The notes under the pieces were generated by a model, which had not been told where the DNA came from, searched no databases, and was given only the letters and a program-made list of their open reading frames with translations. DNA of 64,000 nt from Ptychodera flava. Taxonomy: Eukaryota; Hemichordata; Enteropneusta; Ptychoderidae. The stretch lies in NCBI RefSeq assembly GCF_041260155.1, contig NC_091947.1, positions 27,241,615-27,305,614 of the forward strand, in the 5' to 3' direction. Positions 39,001 to 50,500 of this stretch are shown here, one piece after another. Numbering within the stretch: position 1 is the stretch's first letter; each line of letters begins with the position of its first letter. Both the position numbers and the translations under genes were made by a program.

Positions 39001-39064
39001 GTTCGTCAGATTTCAAGGGTTGCTCTTCTTGATTGGCAGCGTAAACTTTGTCTTCATCCTCCAT
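30076..39064 (-). CDS. SLC49A3: SLC49A3 (MFSD7)-like major facilitator transporter, copy 2, nine exons
   Basis: Exons on the minus strand: 38912-39064, 37216-37374, 35470-35754, 34753-34887, 32933-33049, 32414-32566, 31253-31410, 30786-30967 and 30076-30236. All have GT-AG borders at the same positions as copy 1. Total 1503 nt, giving 500 aa. No frameshift or stop is seen. About 39 substitutions separate it from copy 1; most are in the N-terminus and TM1 (ten in exon 1) and in exons 7-8 (thirteen), while exons 3-6 are nearly identical. It keeps the motif A glycine (LLDTYGLRPS) and ends one residue earlier by a TAA. TM1 has YSSQL where copy 1 has DSSQM. It is presumably functional; the substrate is not inferable. 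Confidence 0.88.
33197..34661. mobile_element. TIR repeat element (TAGCTCCGCTG ends) in SLC49A3 copy 2 intron 4
   Basis: Left end TAGCTCCGCTG, right end CAGCGGAGCTA. Between them are at least seven tandem ~146-177 bp units with GACCAAAAATGGCAAAAATT and ACCTGTATACCAAATTTCAA, then GACGGACGACGACAGACGAC before the right end. It occupies the spot where copy 1 carries the TAGTCCCCAC element. It is non-coding. Confidence 0.7.
36157..36869. mobile_element. ~710 bp insertion in SLC49A3 copy 2 intron 2
   Basis: Copy 1 reads GGCCATATTAAATATCAAAT at about 16237-16256; here the sequence breaks after CCATA and resumes at ATTAAATATCAAAT. Near the ends, GTCGCGCCAG and CTGGCGCGAC are inverted. The inside holds a 140-codon ORF with no domain and a GGCGGCGCC plus CTTCCGG block near 36779-36810. 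It is probably a non-autonomous TIR element. Confidence 0.6.
37916..38040. mobile_element. ~125 bp hairpin MITE, copy 2
   Basis: Counterpart of 17525-17655, with clearer ends: ATTGCCTGAATACATGGGTT and AACCCATGTATTCAGGCAAT, inner GGGCAAATTGTCACCTG. It is shared by both segmental copies. Confidence 0.8.
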
Positions 39065-39345
39065 ATTGTAAATTACATCAACTTGTACGACAGGAAATTG
39101 TTCACTGAGGGGTAATCCTGCATTTTATGTATGTCAGTCAATCCATTCAGGATATATGATTTCTGCAAATAAGACAATGAAAATCCTGGCACATTAAAAT
39201 AGCTGTGTAGTGGCATGACTAGATTATTTTGCTAAAAGATGTACATGCCCTGTATTTTGGAAGGTAAAATTGGGTACAGCTGACGGTAATGAATAGTGTC
39301 TTATATTTCAAGGTGACGATCAACTTTCAGAAAAGTAAAAAACAT

Positions 39346-41500
39346 AGGGCCAAAGTCCCTGAAGCTACAATAGACATGGATATATGACTGTATGAAATTA
39401 TCTCACAAAGGTCATCCTGGGGACTTGTAAACCAAATATTAAAGCTGTCTGACCAGCGGTTTTGAAAAAACAAGCGACTCAACAGTTGACAGAGCTCTGC
39501 TGCGTTATGTAGAGAATAACCTTTTGTGACACATGTATTGATGAAGAAGGTGGATATCTGTGATAGCTCATTTCAGGATGGCCTCACCAAAAATGGAAAA
39601 AAAATTCCGTAAAAATACAGATTTGCATATTTCATCACAATTTGAACAAATCTAAGTTGGGTTATCCCTCGGGACCTGTATACCAAATAACAAAGCTGTC
39701 TGACCGGCGGTTATGAAGAAGAAGATTTTTTACCAAAAACGCCTTTTTTGGCATTAATTTGCCTATTTTCAACAATATCAAAAAATTAAAAAAAACAGTT
39801 TCTCAAAATCCTATTTTTCATCCACACAACAAATATCAAAGCAGTAAGTACTGCAGTTGTCAAGATATTTAAGTGGACGGACGCCTAAGAAACGGACATA
39901 CATACATACATATATACATACATACATACATACAAACTGACGGTGCACGCCAGACGGATACCCATCGCAATAGCTTTTATAGACTATATTAGTCTATACA
40001 AGCTCATAAACGAGAGTTAATTACATTCTAATTAAAGTAAACAAGACTTGCTTACATCAAGATTTACATCATAAAAAACAGCATATATGTATCTGTCAGG
40101 TTATAAAGAATCTTAAGCTGGTTATGTTTATCAGTATTTCCATCCTATTAACAAAGCACATTTTAACTTTCAAATTAACATTGTAAGTAAGTTCTGTTGA
40201 ATAAGTTGAGACTGTACGTACTCAGAGAAAGCACACTGAAGAGACAAATGTTTGAACTTGAGAAGTTCAAGGTCATCAAAGCATTATAAGGAATCATGTA
40301 ACACTTTCATTGCACTGTTTACACAGATTGCATAATTGCTATAAATAGCACATGAGGAATCTTACAGCTCAGCTTTACCATAAAAACCCTATCACTTTGA
40401 CCACTCTTTTAATTGACCACTCTATTTTTTCCTCAAAGAGTAATTTTATCCTTACCAAGTCAACCATAAATGGAAATTGGAACTTTCTCTATCTCTATTT
40501 ATTTGACCACCCTATCATGACAAACTATTATGAGCAATTTCTTTTAGATAACATACAGGGCACAATAAATGACGGTTCAGAATATGTCAAAGTTTGGATT
40601 CAGGAAAGTTGCCTTTACATGATTTCACTATGAACTGTCAAAAAGTTGAACTTTCTGATAATTCTACACTGAAATTATTTTGGCTTTGATGATTTCCAAA
40701 TTAATTCAATTATTTAAAATCATATCAATTATTTTTTCTGGGTGAATTGATAGGGTTTATACAGTAGAAGAATTACATACAATGTAAGTCAAATTTTGAC
40801 CAAAAATGACAAAAAAAATTCCTTAAAAATACACCTTTGCATATTTCATCACAATTTGAACAAATCTAAGTTGGGTTATCCCTAGGGACCTGTATACCAA
40901 ATAACAAAGCTGTCTGACCGGCGGTTATGAAGAAGAAGATTTTTTACCAAAAACGCCTTTTTTGGCATTAATTTGCCTATTTTCAACAATATCAAAAAAT
41001 TAAAAAAAAAGTTTCTCAAAATCCTATTTTTCATCTACACAACAAATATCAAAGCAGTAAGTACTGCGGTTCTCAAGATATTTGAGTGGACGGACGCCTC
41101 ACAAACGGACATACATACATACATACATACATACATACATACATACATACAGACTGACGACGGACGCCGGACGGATACCCATCCAATAGCTTCTATAGAC
41201 TTAAGTCTATAATAGCTAAAAACATAGGGCCAAAGTCCCTGAAGCTACTATAGACATGGATACAAAATTAAGTATTTCCTGACTGTATGAAATTATCTCA
41301 CTCAGGTCATCCTAGGGACTTGTAAACCAAATATTAAAGCCGTCTGACCAGCAGTTTTGAAAAAACAAGCGACCCAACAGTTGACAGAGCTCTGCTGTGT
41401 TATGTAGAGAACAACTTTTTGAGACACATTTATTGATGAAGAAGGTGGATATCTTTGATAGCTCATTTTAGAACATGAACAAGAATAACTAATAAATAAA
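39346..41500. repeat. Nested TIR-family remnants with direct repeats and CATA microsatellites
   Basis: A ~400 bp module (about 39590-39990) with GGCATTAATTTGCCTATTTT recurs at 40795-41215, in both cases ending GGACGGACGCCT, (CATA)n and GGACGCC. The phrase CATAGGGCCAAAGTCCCTGA occurs at about 39350 and 41222. About 800 bp of apparently unique AT-rich DNA lies between (40000-40790). No gene is seen. Confidence 0.75.
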
Positions 41501-41647
41501 CACAAAGGTAAAAATATAGTTACAGCAATATAATTTTAATATGTTTTCGTGAAGTATTCATCAAGTGAAATAAAATAAACACATAAATTACGGTAACTCT
41601 TGTTTACTGGTGTAGTTAAACCGGGTACGTAAAGCTTCTTCAGCTAT

Positions 41648-43041
41648 TAAAGGGGGATGATGGACCATTTGATATCCTGGGGGGGGGGGGCTTGGAAGAT
41701 TGGTGGAGAGCCATTATTTTTTTTCCCACGTGCTTCACCATGAATTATTTTTTTCTACAGGGCATATGCTTGCAACTTTTTTTTCACTTTCCTTCTTCGA
41801 GATATATTTTTTTTTACCAAATTTCGGTGCAATGTTTGTTTGCTTGGTTTTCACACCCAGTAACAAGATGCTGTTCTATCGCACACAGACTATATTCAAG
41901 AAACTAAATAAAGATATGTAAATACATGTACATTTTTGATTCACTTTACAAAAACATATTTGTAAAATCATGTACATTTATGGCATTTTATGGCATTTAC
42001 TTGTCAGTGTTGTCCTTACATTGAAAGTAGCCAGGTAATTTAAGAAGTAGAAGGGTGGACTGCGAGGAAGCGAAGCGACTGAGCGGCGAGTGAGCGTAGC
42101 GAACGAGGGGGAGAGCGCGAAAGGGGGGTGTCCCCCTCTCGCAAGGCGAAAAATGAAATTTTGGAGTGGAAATGGTGTTCTCTGATGGCTCCTGAGGTGA
42201 CATTTAGCTGAGACTGAAACAGTACTTTGTTGTGTGTCTTAGACGTGGCTCACATACAACAAAACAAATAAACATGATTTTGTTTTGTTTGTATTATTTA
42301 TGACACACTTATGGTTTTATTTGCAGTGAAGATGTAACATTTAATCTTAAATCACCCGCTGTCTGCTCATTTCATTGCCCATTTCCCATTCTTCATTACC
42401 ACATAGTAGTTTCCCCAAAACCATCAAACTCATTCGCTTTTGTTAAGAAAAACATTGGTAAGATAATTCACTATAACAGTGTTCGCATTTATGAATAAAA
42501 CATGCGTATATAGAAAACTCATAACAATGAAAAAATGTGTAGAGAGTCGATACAATGCGTAATAATATTACGCATTGGATTGAGTCTCTACGCATTTTGT
42601 CATTGTTATGAGTTTTCTATACACAAACGATAATAGTAAAATGTTTGCAGGCTGTCTCTCTTCTTGTGGTATTTTGACAAAATCCATACATTCAGATTTA
42701 CACATTTCTGGAAAACACTGGTGAGCAATTTCAATTTCAGCATACTTCCTCTAATCAGAAGGTCATGTATACTGTACAATTGTTCATATTCAGTTATTGT
42801 TCCTCAAGCTTGAAATGGTTTATGCTTTATAAAACTCCAGAGCTACTGCTTGATTTTTATTGATGCTGCAGTGTGCATCGAACAATTGCCAAGATTTTTT
42901 TTTCCGAGTCGCAATGGTCCATAATTGTTTTTCCATCAGCCACTTAAAGCCAGATTTTTTTTTTCGAGCAACTCCACCTGGCATCTTTTTTTTCCCCCAA
43001 ATCTTCCAAGCCCCCCCAGGATATCAAATGGTCCACCCCTA
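41648..43041. mobile_element. ~1.4 kb TIR element with T- and G-rich ends
   Basis: Left end GGGGGATGATGGACCATTTG, then ATATCC, a G-run and CTTGGAAGATT. Right end AATCTTCCAAG, C-run, GGATATCAAATGGTCCACCC. Poly-T interrupted tracts lie just inside both ends. TAA borders the two ends. The interior holds the palindrome at 42506-42622 and a GCGAAGCGACTGAGCGGCGA tract at 42065-42110. No transposase is seen. Confidence 0.65.
42506..42622. repeat. 117 bp near-perfect palindrome
   Basis: Arms starting GTATATAGAAAACTCATAAC and ending GTTATGAGTTTTCTATAC meet at ATAATATTAC. Only a few mismatches were seen over about 58 bp arms. It lies inside the 41648-43041 element. Confidence 0.85.
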
Positions 43042-43215
43042 AGGGGGATGATGGATCCATGGGGTGGTCACCCTGTTTTTGACTTTGGTGATGGGGACAC
43101 ATATTTTTGAAATGCTCAACGGGGGTGGGGGGTTTCAGTGTATTTTTGAATTAAGATACAGGCTCATCATTGCATAAAATGCATCATACCAGCCATAAAT
43201 TGCATCATTCAGTTA
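43042..43215 (-). repeat. Second copy of the 2036-2239 repeat, opposite strand
   Basis: Its reverse complement shares GCAATGATGAGCCTGT, ACACTGA with a C-run, and ATCACCAAAGTCAAAAACAG with 2036-2200. It abuts the preceding TIR element, sharing GGGGGATGATGGA at the border. Further similarity (GGTGTCACCCTGTTTTCGAA near 43590) may mark its other end. Confidence 0.65.
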
Positions 43216-43329
43216 CAGTTTCCAATGAGTCCTTTGGGTGCATAACTTAAATATATCAGAGATATCTGCATGTTTGCAAATTGAAAGTCTGAAATTCTTA
43301 TACCACCATGTCAACAATTTCATCATAAC

Positions 43330-43496
43330 AAATTGACAATATATATAATATCTACCATATATAATTTATTATTTAATTATATGTATATATAAAAATTAAT
43401 TATTTATTTATACATATAAGCATACAATAGATACAATATATGTATGTGTATATATAAATATAATTAAATAATAAATTACATATATACTATATAAAT

Positions 43497-43547
<51 letters not shown>

Positions 43548-43555
43548 TTACATAT
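43330..43555. repeat. AT-rich and CA/TA microsatellite cluster
   Basis: TATATAATTATTTATATACA-type sequence, then about 32 bp of CA and about 14 bp of TA (43501-43548). Confidence 0.9.
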
Positions 43556-44575
43556 ATTTTTTTCACCTTTCTTTACCCTTTGGGTTAGGGTGTCACCCTG
43601 TTTTCGAAAGGTCCGCACAAAAATACACAAATAATTACTAGTATAGCTACTAGCTAGGAGCCTTTAATTCTACCGAGTTCACTACGCCTTGATGTTTACA
43701 CGTATCTATAATTGTTATGATCAATCAGCTGACACATTCACAGATAACCGCTGCCGCCTTCACTTTTCATGGCCTTGAAACAGCCTTGACCGTATGAAGG
43801 TAATGGTACATGGATGTGTCTGTAACTTTCCAGCGATTGGAAGGACCGTGAGTCTATCAACAACTCGTATAAGCAAGGAAAAGTTATCATACCTGTTCCC
43901 ATCTCATGTGAGGCACATAGCCAGAAAAATTAATCCTTAGAATGCGGATCCTTATTGCTGTTGAGGAGCAAGTGTCGCTCCTTCCGATGTAAACAGTTTA
44001 TGCACCTATAAGTGAAAATTGACCTATGGTGACCTTGCTTTCCCACCCCTAACAGTGGCGGCGCTCTCACTATATATATCGTTCTGTCTGTACTCCCATT
44101 TCGATCACAAGCTCTCGATATACAAATGGATATGAACTGCTTCTGTATGTCGTGCTAACTCAGTCTCATTCAGGTCATCATTTTTAAAATAACACAAGTT
44201 ATACAAGTAGGTAAGCTCTGAGTACCTTTAGGGTAAAGTCAACTGCAAGTAAGTGGCTTCTGTCACAAAAATCAGGTGCCGCCAACTAAGCTGTTCGTGC
44301 AAAAAGGTGTTCGTGCGCAATTTTTCAGCGGGCGGGCAATTTCAAAACTAATCAGCGGGCGGGGAGGAGAATCAGTATTCACTGTGGGCGGGGAAGAAAT
44401 TTCATTTTTTCACTGGATGGGGAGAGAGGGAGGGGAAAGTCGTGCTTGATAGAACTTGTTGGGAGAGATAAGCGCCTATAAACTTAGAGGGGCGCAATGT
44501 TCTGAGGTATAGTACTAGCTGCTTTCAAGTTTTGCGCTGTCTTTGATTGCCTAGAGGACATTAAGTGGGCAATGG

Positions 44576-47500
44576 CATGCCCTTTCTTCATTGAAATGAC
44601 AACAGCAGCCAAAAGAATGCATGTGCAAGTCTTTCAAACAGGTGTTATACCAGCTCTCAATACAGCCAGGTCAAAGTTCGACACCCTTTCACAAACAAGT
44701 TGGAGATATACATGATAACCTGCCTTACCAAAAGCCCATTTTCTCTTTATGTACTTCATTAGCCTACTCAACTACCGATTGTTAATTCATACTGATTTGT
44801 ACTGTACAAGATGATTTCTATATTTCCTCTGATTATTCATAGTCTATCAGCTAGCCTGACTAACGTAAGACGTATGTTGTTATAAATAAACGGGAACTTT
44901 ACAGGAACATTTTATATTCAGAACTTCGTGGCAACATAGCATGCATGTTCATCCGCGGGTCTCTTAATTATACAAACTTCTAATGCTGATAATATCATGC
45001 ACTCGATCAATATAATGGATAATCTTTTACAGCATGGCCTGCAAAAGAAATTGCTCTTTCTAGAAAAAATGTTGAGATTGATTTCTTTGCAGTCAACCAA
45101 TTTCACAAGTTTCTTTCTCACGGCAGATAGTAGGGAAAAATCACATGACCAAATTTTCACCATATTCCCGAGAGACAATTTGCAAGAAGTCCGGCCGACG
45201 GCCATGGAGTAGATTTGCTTTCTCTTTACCAGTCTGCCGAGGAATATAGAAGATAACCCCTTGTGGTAAGGAGATCAGGGAGATGGCAGTTTGGAGCATT
45301 TGTAATGCACAGAGGCTGAGTTTGCTGTGTTTTAAAGCGAAAAAGTCGAGTGGATTGTCAGTTGGAAAACATCTTTCGACATATTTTCTCAAGTTATGCT
45401 TCATGTGCTTTATTTCTGCCAATGATTTTAGAGGCGTGTTAACCGATTTGAAGTAAAGTAGAAGAAGTAATGATGCTATGATCTTTATAATTTATCAATT
45501 GCAAATATGTTTTGTGTAGCGTGCTATGTAAAGTGACCTTTGGCAGCATGATTAGATAGCGAAAGTGCCGACATTTGAACCTTTGAAGCGGCATATACAA
45601 CTCACAACATATAGTTATGAAATTTGCCGGACTTGTCCCTGTTTATCAACCTTGCCAGCGTTTTATGTGGGTTAATGTATCAGAAATACAACCTGGCAAT
45701 AGACTAATTATAACATTAGAATGAAATTCACATCAAGAATCCTTTACTTAACACTCAGTTTTTCAGTTTACTTTCTCTACCCTCCCGTATTGATTTAGCA
45801 GTCAGTGCCTCATTACAGGGCGGCAAAAAGGGCGCCCTCAATGTCAAGAATTACACCTCAAATATTTAAAATTATCACCAATTTTCAGCATTTTCTCCTT
45901 TGGATCTTACCAGAGTCCGTTCAAAAGTCATTTGGTTGTACATTAAACAGAACAAAAGGCATCAGTAGCGTTTCTGCCTCTCTTAAGGCTTTAAATCCGG
46001 CGGAGGAAGAAGAAAAGCTGTAACTAACCCACTTTTGCTGTAACGGTCAAAATTGACATCGATTTGACCAGTGAAAGGGGTTTTGGAGAGAAAGTGTTAG
46101 CAGGTCACTTTTAAGGGAGATTCACGAATGGTTTACGTGGGGGTAGCTTTTCGCCTCTTATGCAAACCTCTCGTTGCTTGAAATCCTGAGCACTGACGTA
46201 AAAAAGAAAATGAAATCCCTTTTCAATAAGATCTTTCGTACGCATCTGATATCACAGTTTCATATCCGTTCCCGTGGTGTATCTATATTAAAATACGAAC
46301 AATATTTATGAAAATAATATTTATTTTTAGTAAAGAACCTTTCTTGCAGCCGTCGAAACCTCAATTTACAAATCATAAACTTCGGTCAAACGTGAGCCAT
46401 GCATACAATTCGCGTCACAGCGAGCCCTTTCTTCATTGAAATGACAACAGCAGCCAAAAGAATGCATATGCAAGTCTTTCAAACAGGTGTTATACAAGCT
46501 CTCAATACAGCCAGGTCAAAGTTCGACACCCTTTCACAAACAAGTTGGAGATATACATGATAACCTGCCCTACCAAAAGCCCATTTCTCTTTTATGTACT
46601 ATTGAATATGATGTAAACGTAAGTCATGAATACATTTCGCGTCACAGCGAGCCATTTCTTCATTGAAATGACAACAGCTGCCAAAAAAATGTATATGCAA
46701 GTCCCCTAAACAGGTGTTATACCAGCTCTCAGTACAGCCAGGTCAAAGTTCGACACCCTTTCACAAACAAGTTGGAGATATACATGATAACCTGCCTTAC
46801 CAAAAGCCAATTTTAAGTTCTCTTTTATGTACTTCACTAGCCTACTCAACTACCGATTGTTAATTCATACTGATTTGTACTGTACAAGATGATTTCTATA
46901 TTTCCTCTGATTATTCATAGTCTATCATCGCTCACCTTAAATAACCTAGCCTGACTAACGTAAGACGTATGTTGTTATAAATAAACGGGAACTTTACAGG
47001 AACATTTTATGTTCAGAACTTTGTGGCAACATAGCATGCATGTTCATCCGCGGGTCTCTTAATTATACAAACTTCTAATGCTGATAATATCAAGCACTCG
47101 ATGAAAATAATGGATTATATTTTTCAGCATGGCTTGCAAAAAAAAAATCGCTCTTTCCGGAAAAAATGTTGGAAATTGATTTCTTTGCAGTCAACCAGTT
47201 TGACAAGTTTCTTTCTCACAACAGATAGTAGGGAAAAAAACATACGGCCAAATTTTCACCATATTCCCGAGAGACAATTTGCAAGAAGTCCGGCCGACGG
47301 CCATGGAGTACTAGATTTGCTCTCTTTACCAGTCTGCCGAGGGGTATAGAAGATAACCCCTTGTGGTAAGGAGATCAGGGAGATGGCAGTTTGGAGCATT
47401 TGTAATGCACAGAGGCTGAGTTTGCTGTGTTTTAAAGCGAAAAAGTCGAGTGGATTGTCAGTTGGAAAACATCTTTCGACATATTTTCTCAAGTTATGCT

Positions 47501-50500
47501 TCATGTGCTTTATTTCTGCCAATGATTTTAGAGACGTGTTAACCGATTGAAGTAAAGTAGAAGAAGTAATGATCCTCTGATCTTAATTTATCAATTGCAA
47601 ATATGTTTGTGTAGCGTGCTATATAAAGTGACCTTTGGCAGCATGATTAGATAGCGAAAGTGCCGACATTTGAAACTTTGAACTGGCATGTACAACTCAC
47701 AATAGTTTTATGAAATTTGCCGGACTTGTCCCTGTTTATCAACCTTGCCGGCGTTTTATGTCCGTGAATGTATCAGAAATACAGCCTTCCAATAGACTAA
47801 TTATAACATTAGAATGAAATTCACATCAAGAATCCTTCATTTAATACGCATTTTTTAGTTTACTTTCTCTACCCTCTCGTATTGATTTAGCAGTCAGTGC
47901 CTTATCTCGGCGCGGCTAAAAGGGCGCCCCCAATGTCAAGAATTACACCTCAAATATTTGAAAATTACACCGATTTTCAGCATTTTCTCCTTTGGATCTT
48001 ACCAGAGCCCGTATAAAAGTCACCAGTGTTGTACATTAAACAGAACAAAAGGCATCAGTAGCGTTTCTGCCTCTCTTAAGGCTTTAAATCCGGCGGAGGA
48101 AGAAGAAAAGTTGTAACCAACCCACTTTCGCTATGACGGTCAAAATTGACATCGATTTGACCAGTGAAAAGGGTTTTGGAAAGAAAGTGTTAGCAGGTCA
48201 CTTTTAGGGGAGATCCACGAACTGTTTACGTGGGTGTAGCTTTTCGTCTCAAATGCAAACCTCACGTTGATTGAAATACTGACCACTGACGCAAAAAATC
48301 GAAATCCTTTTTCAATAACATGTTCCCTACATATGTGATATCACAGTTTCACATCCCTTGCCATGGTGTATCTATATTAAAATACGAACAATATTATGAA
48401 AATAATATTATTTTAGTAAAGAACCTTTCGTGCAGCCGTCGAAACCTCATTTTACAAATCATGAACTTCGGTAAACTTTTATTGAATATGATGCAGCTGA
48501 TGATGTAGACGTGAGCCATGAATACATTTCGCGTCACAGAAAGCCCTTTCTTCATTGAAATGACAACAGCAGCCAAAAGAATGCATATGCAAGTCTTTCA
48601 AACAGGTGTTATACCAACTCTCATTATACCATCTCTCAATTCAGCCAGGTCAAAGTTCGACACCCTTTCACAAACAAGTTGGAGATGTACATGATAACCT
48701 GCCTTACCAAAAGCCCATTTCTCTTTTATGTACTATTGAATATGATGTAAACGTGAGTCATGAATACATTTCGCGTCAGAGCGAGCCCTTTCTTCATTGA
48801 AATGACAACAGTAGCCAAAACAATGTATATGCAAGTCCCCTAAACAGGTGTTATACCAGCTTTCAGTACACCCAGGTCAAAGTTGGACACCCTTTCACAA
48901 ATAAGTTGGAGATATACATGATAACCTGCCTTACCAAAAGCCCATTTTCTCTTTTATGTACTTCACTAGCCTACTCAACTACCGATTGTTAATTCATACT
49001 GATTTGTACTGTACAAGATGATTTCTATATTTCCTCTGATTATTCATAGTCTATCATCGCTCACCTTAAATAACCTAGCCTGACTAATGTAAGACGTATG
49101 TTGTTATAAATAAACGGGAACTTTACAGGAACATTTTATGTTCAGAACTTCGTGGCAACATAGCATGCATGTTCATCCGCGGGTCTCTTAATTATACAAA
49201 CTTCTAATGCTGATAATATCAAGCACTCGATGAAAATAACGGATTATATTTTTCAGCAGGATTGCAAAAAAAAAAATCGCTCTTTCTAGAAAAAATGTTG
49301 GAAATTGATTTCTTTGCAGTCAACCAGTTTGACAAGTTTCTTTCTCACAGCAGATAGTAGGGAAAAAATCATATGGCTAAATTTTCACCATATTCCCGAG
49401 AGACAATTTGCAAGAAGTCCGGCCGACGGCCATGGAGTAGATTTGCTCTCTCTTTACCAGTCTGCCGAGGGCTATAGGAGATAACCCCATGTGGTGAGGA
49501 GATGGCAGTTTGGAGCATTTGTAATGCACAGAGGCTGAGTTTGCTGTGTTTTAAAAGCGAAAAAGTCGAGTGGATTGTCAGTTGGAAAACATCTTTCGAC
49601 ATACTTTCTCAAGTTATGCTTTATTTCTGCGAATGATTTTAGAGACGTAATAGCCGATTTGAAGTAAAGTAGAAGGAGTAATGACGCTCTGATCTTTATA
49701 ATTTATCAATCGCGAATGTTTGTGTAGCGTGCAGCGTGCGAATGTTTGTTGTATCCTTTGGCAGCATGATTAGATAGCGAAAGTGCCGACATTTGAAACT
49801 TTGAATTGGCATGTACAACTCACAATAGTTTTATGAAATTTGCCGGACTTGTCCCTGTTTATCAACCTTGCCGGCGTTTTATGTCCGTGAATGTATGAGA
49901 AATACAGCCTTCCAATAGACCAATTATAATATTAGAATGAAATTCACATCAAGAATCCTTCATTTAATACGCAGTTTTCAGTTTACTTTCTCTACCCTCC
50001 CGTATTGATTTAGCAGTCAGTGGCTTATCTCGGCGAGGCTAAAAGGGCGCCCCCAATGTCAAGAATTACACCTCAAATATTTAAAAATTATCACCGATTT
50101 TCAGCATTTTCTCCTTTGGATCTCATCATAGCCCGTATAAAAGTCACGAGTCTGAGTGTTGTACATTAAACAGAACAAAAGGCATCAGTAGCGTTTCTGC
50201 CTCTCTTAAGGCTTTAAATCCGGCGGAGGAAGAAGAAAAGCTGTAACTAACCCACTTTCGCTGTAACGGTCAAAATTGACATCGATTTGACCAGTGAAAG
50301 GGGTTTTGGAGAGAAAGTGTTAGCAGGTCACTTTTAAGGGAGATCCACGAACGGTTTACGTGGGGGTAGTTTTTCGTTTCAAATGCAAACCTCCCGTTGC
50401 TTGAAATACTGACCACTGACGCAAAAAAATGAAATCCATTTTCAATAAGATCTTTCCTACATATGTGATATCGCAGTTTCACATCCCTTGCTATGGTGTA

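Larger units (their letters stand above)
26459..39345. repeat. Segmental duplication, gene block copy 2
   Basis: Second copy of 6457-18955, about 20 kb downstream in the same orientation, with a second intact SLC49A3-like gene. It lacks the 688 bp MITE of copy 1 and gains its own insertions (about 33197-34661 and 36157-36869) and a local tandem duplication (27560-28420). Confidence 0.9.

Noticed and set aside
45805..46023. Plus-strand frame ending in an acidic C-terminus in the satellite units as a gene
   Set aside because: The start and the first half shift frame among units; only the last ~25 codons persist, within a highly conserved repeat.
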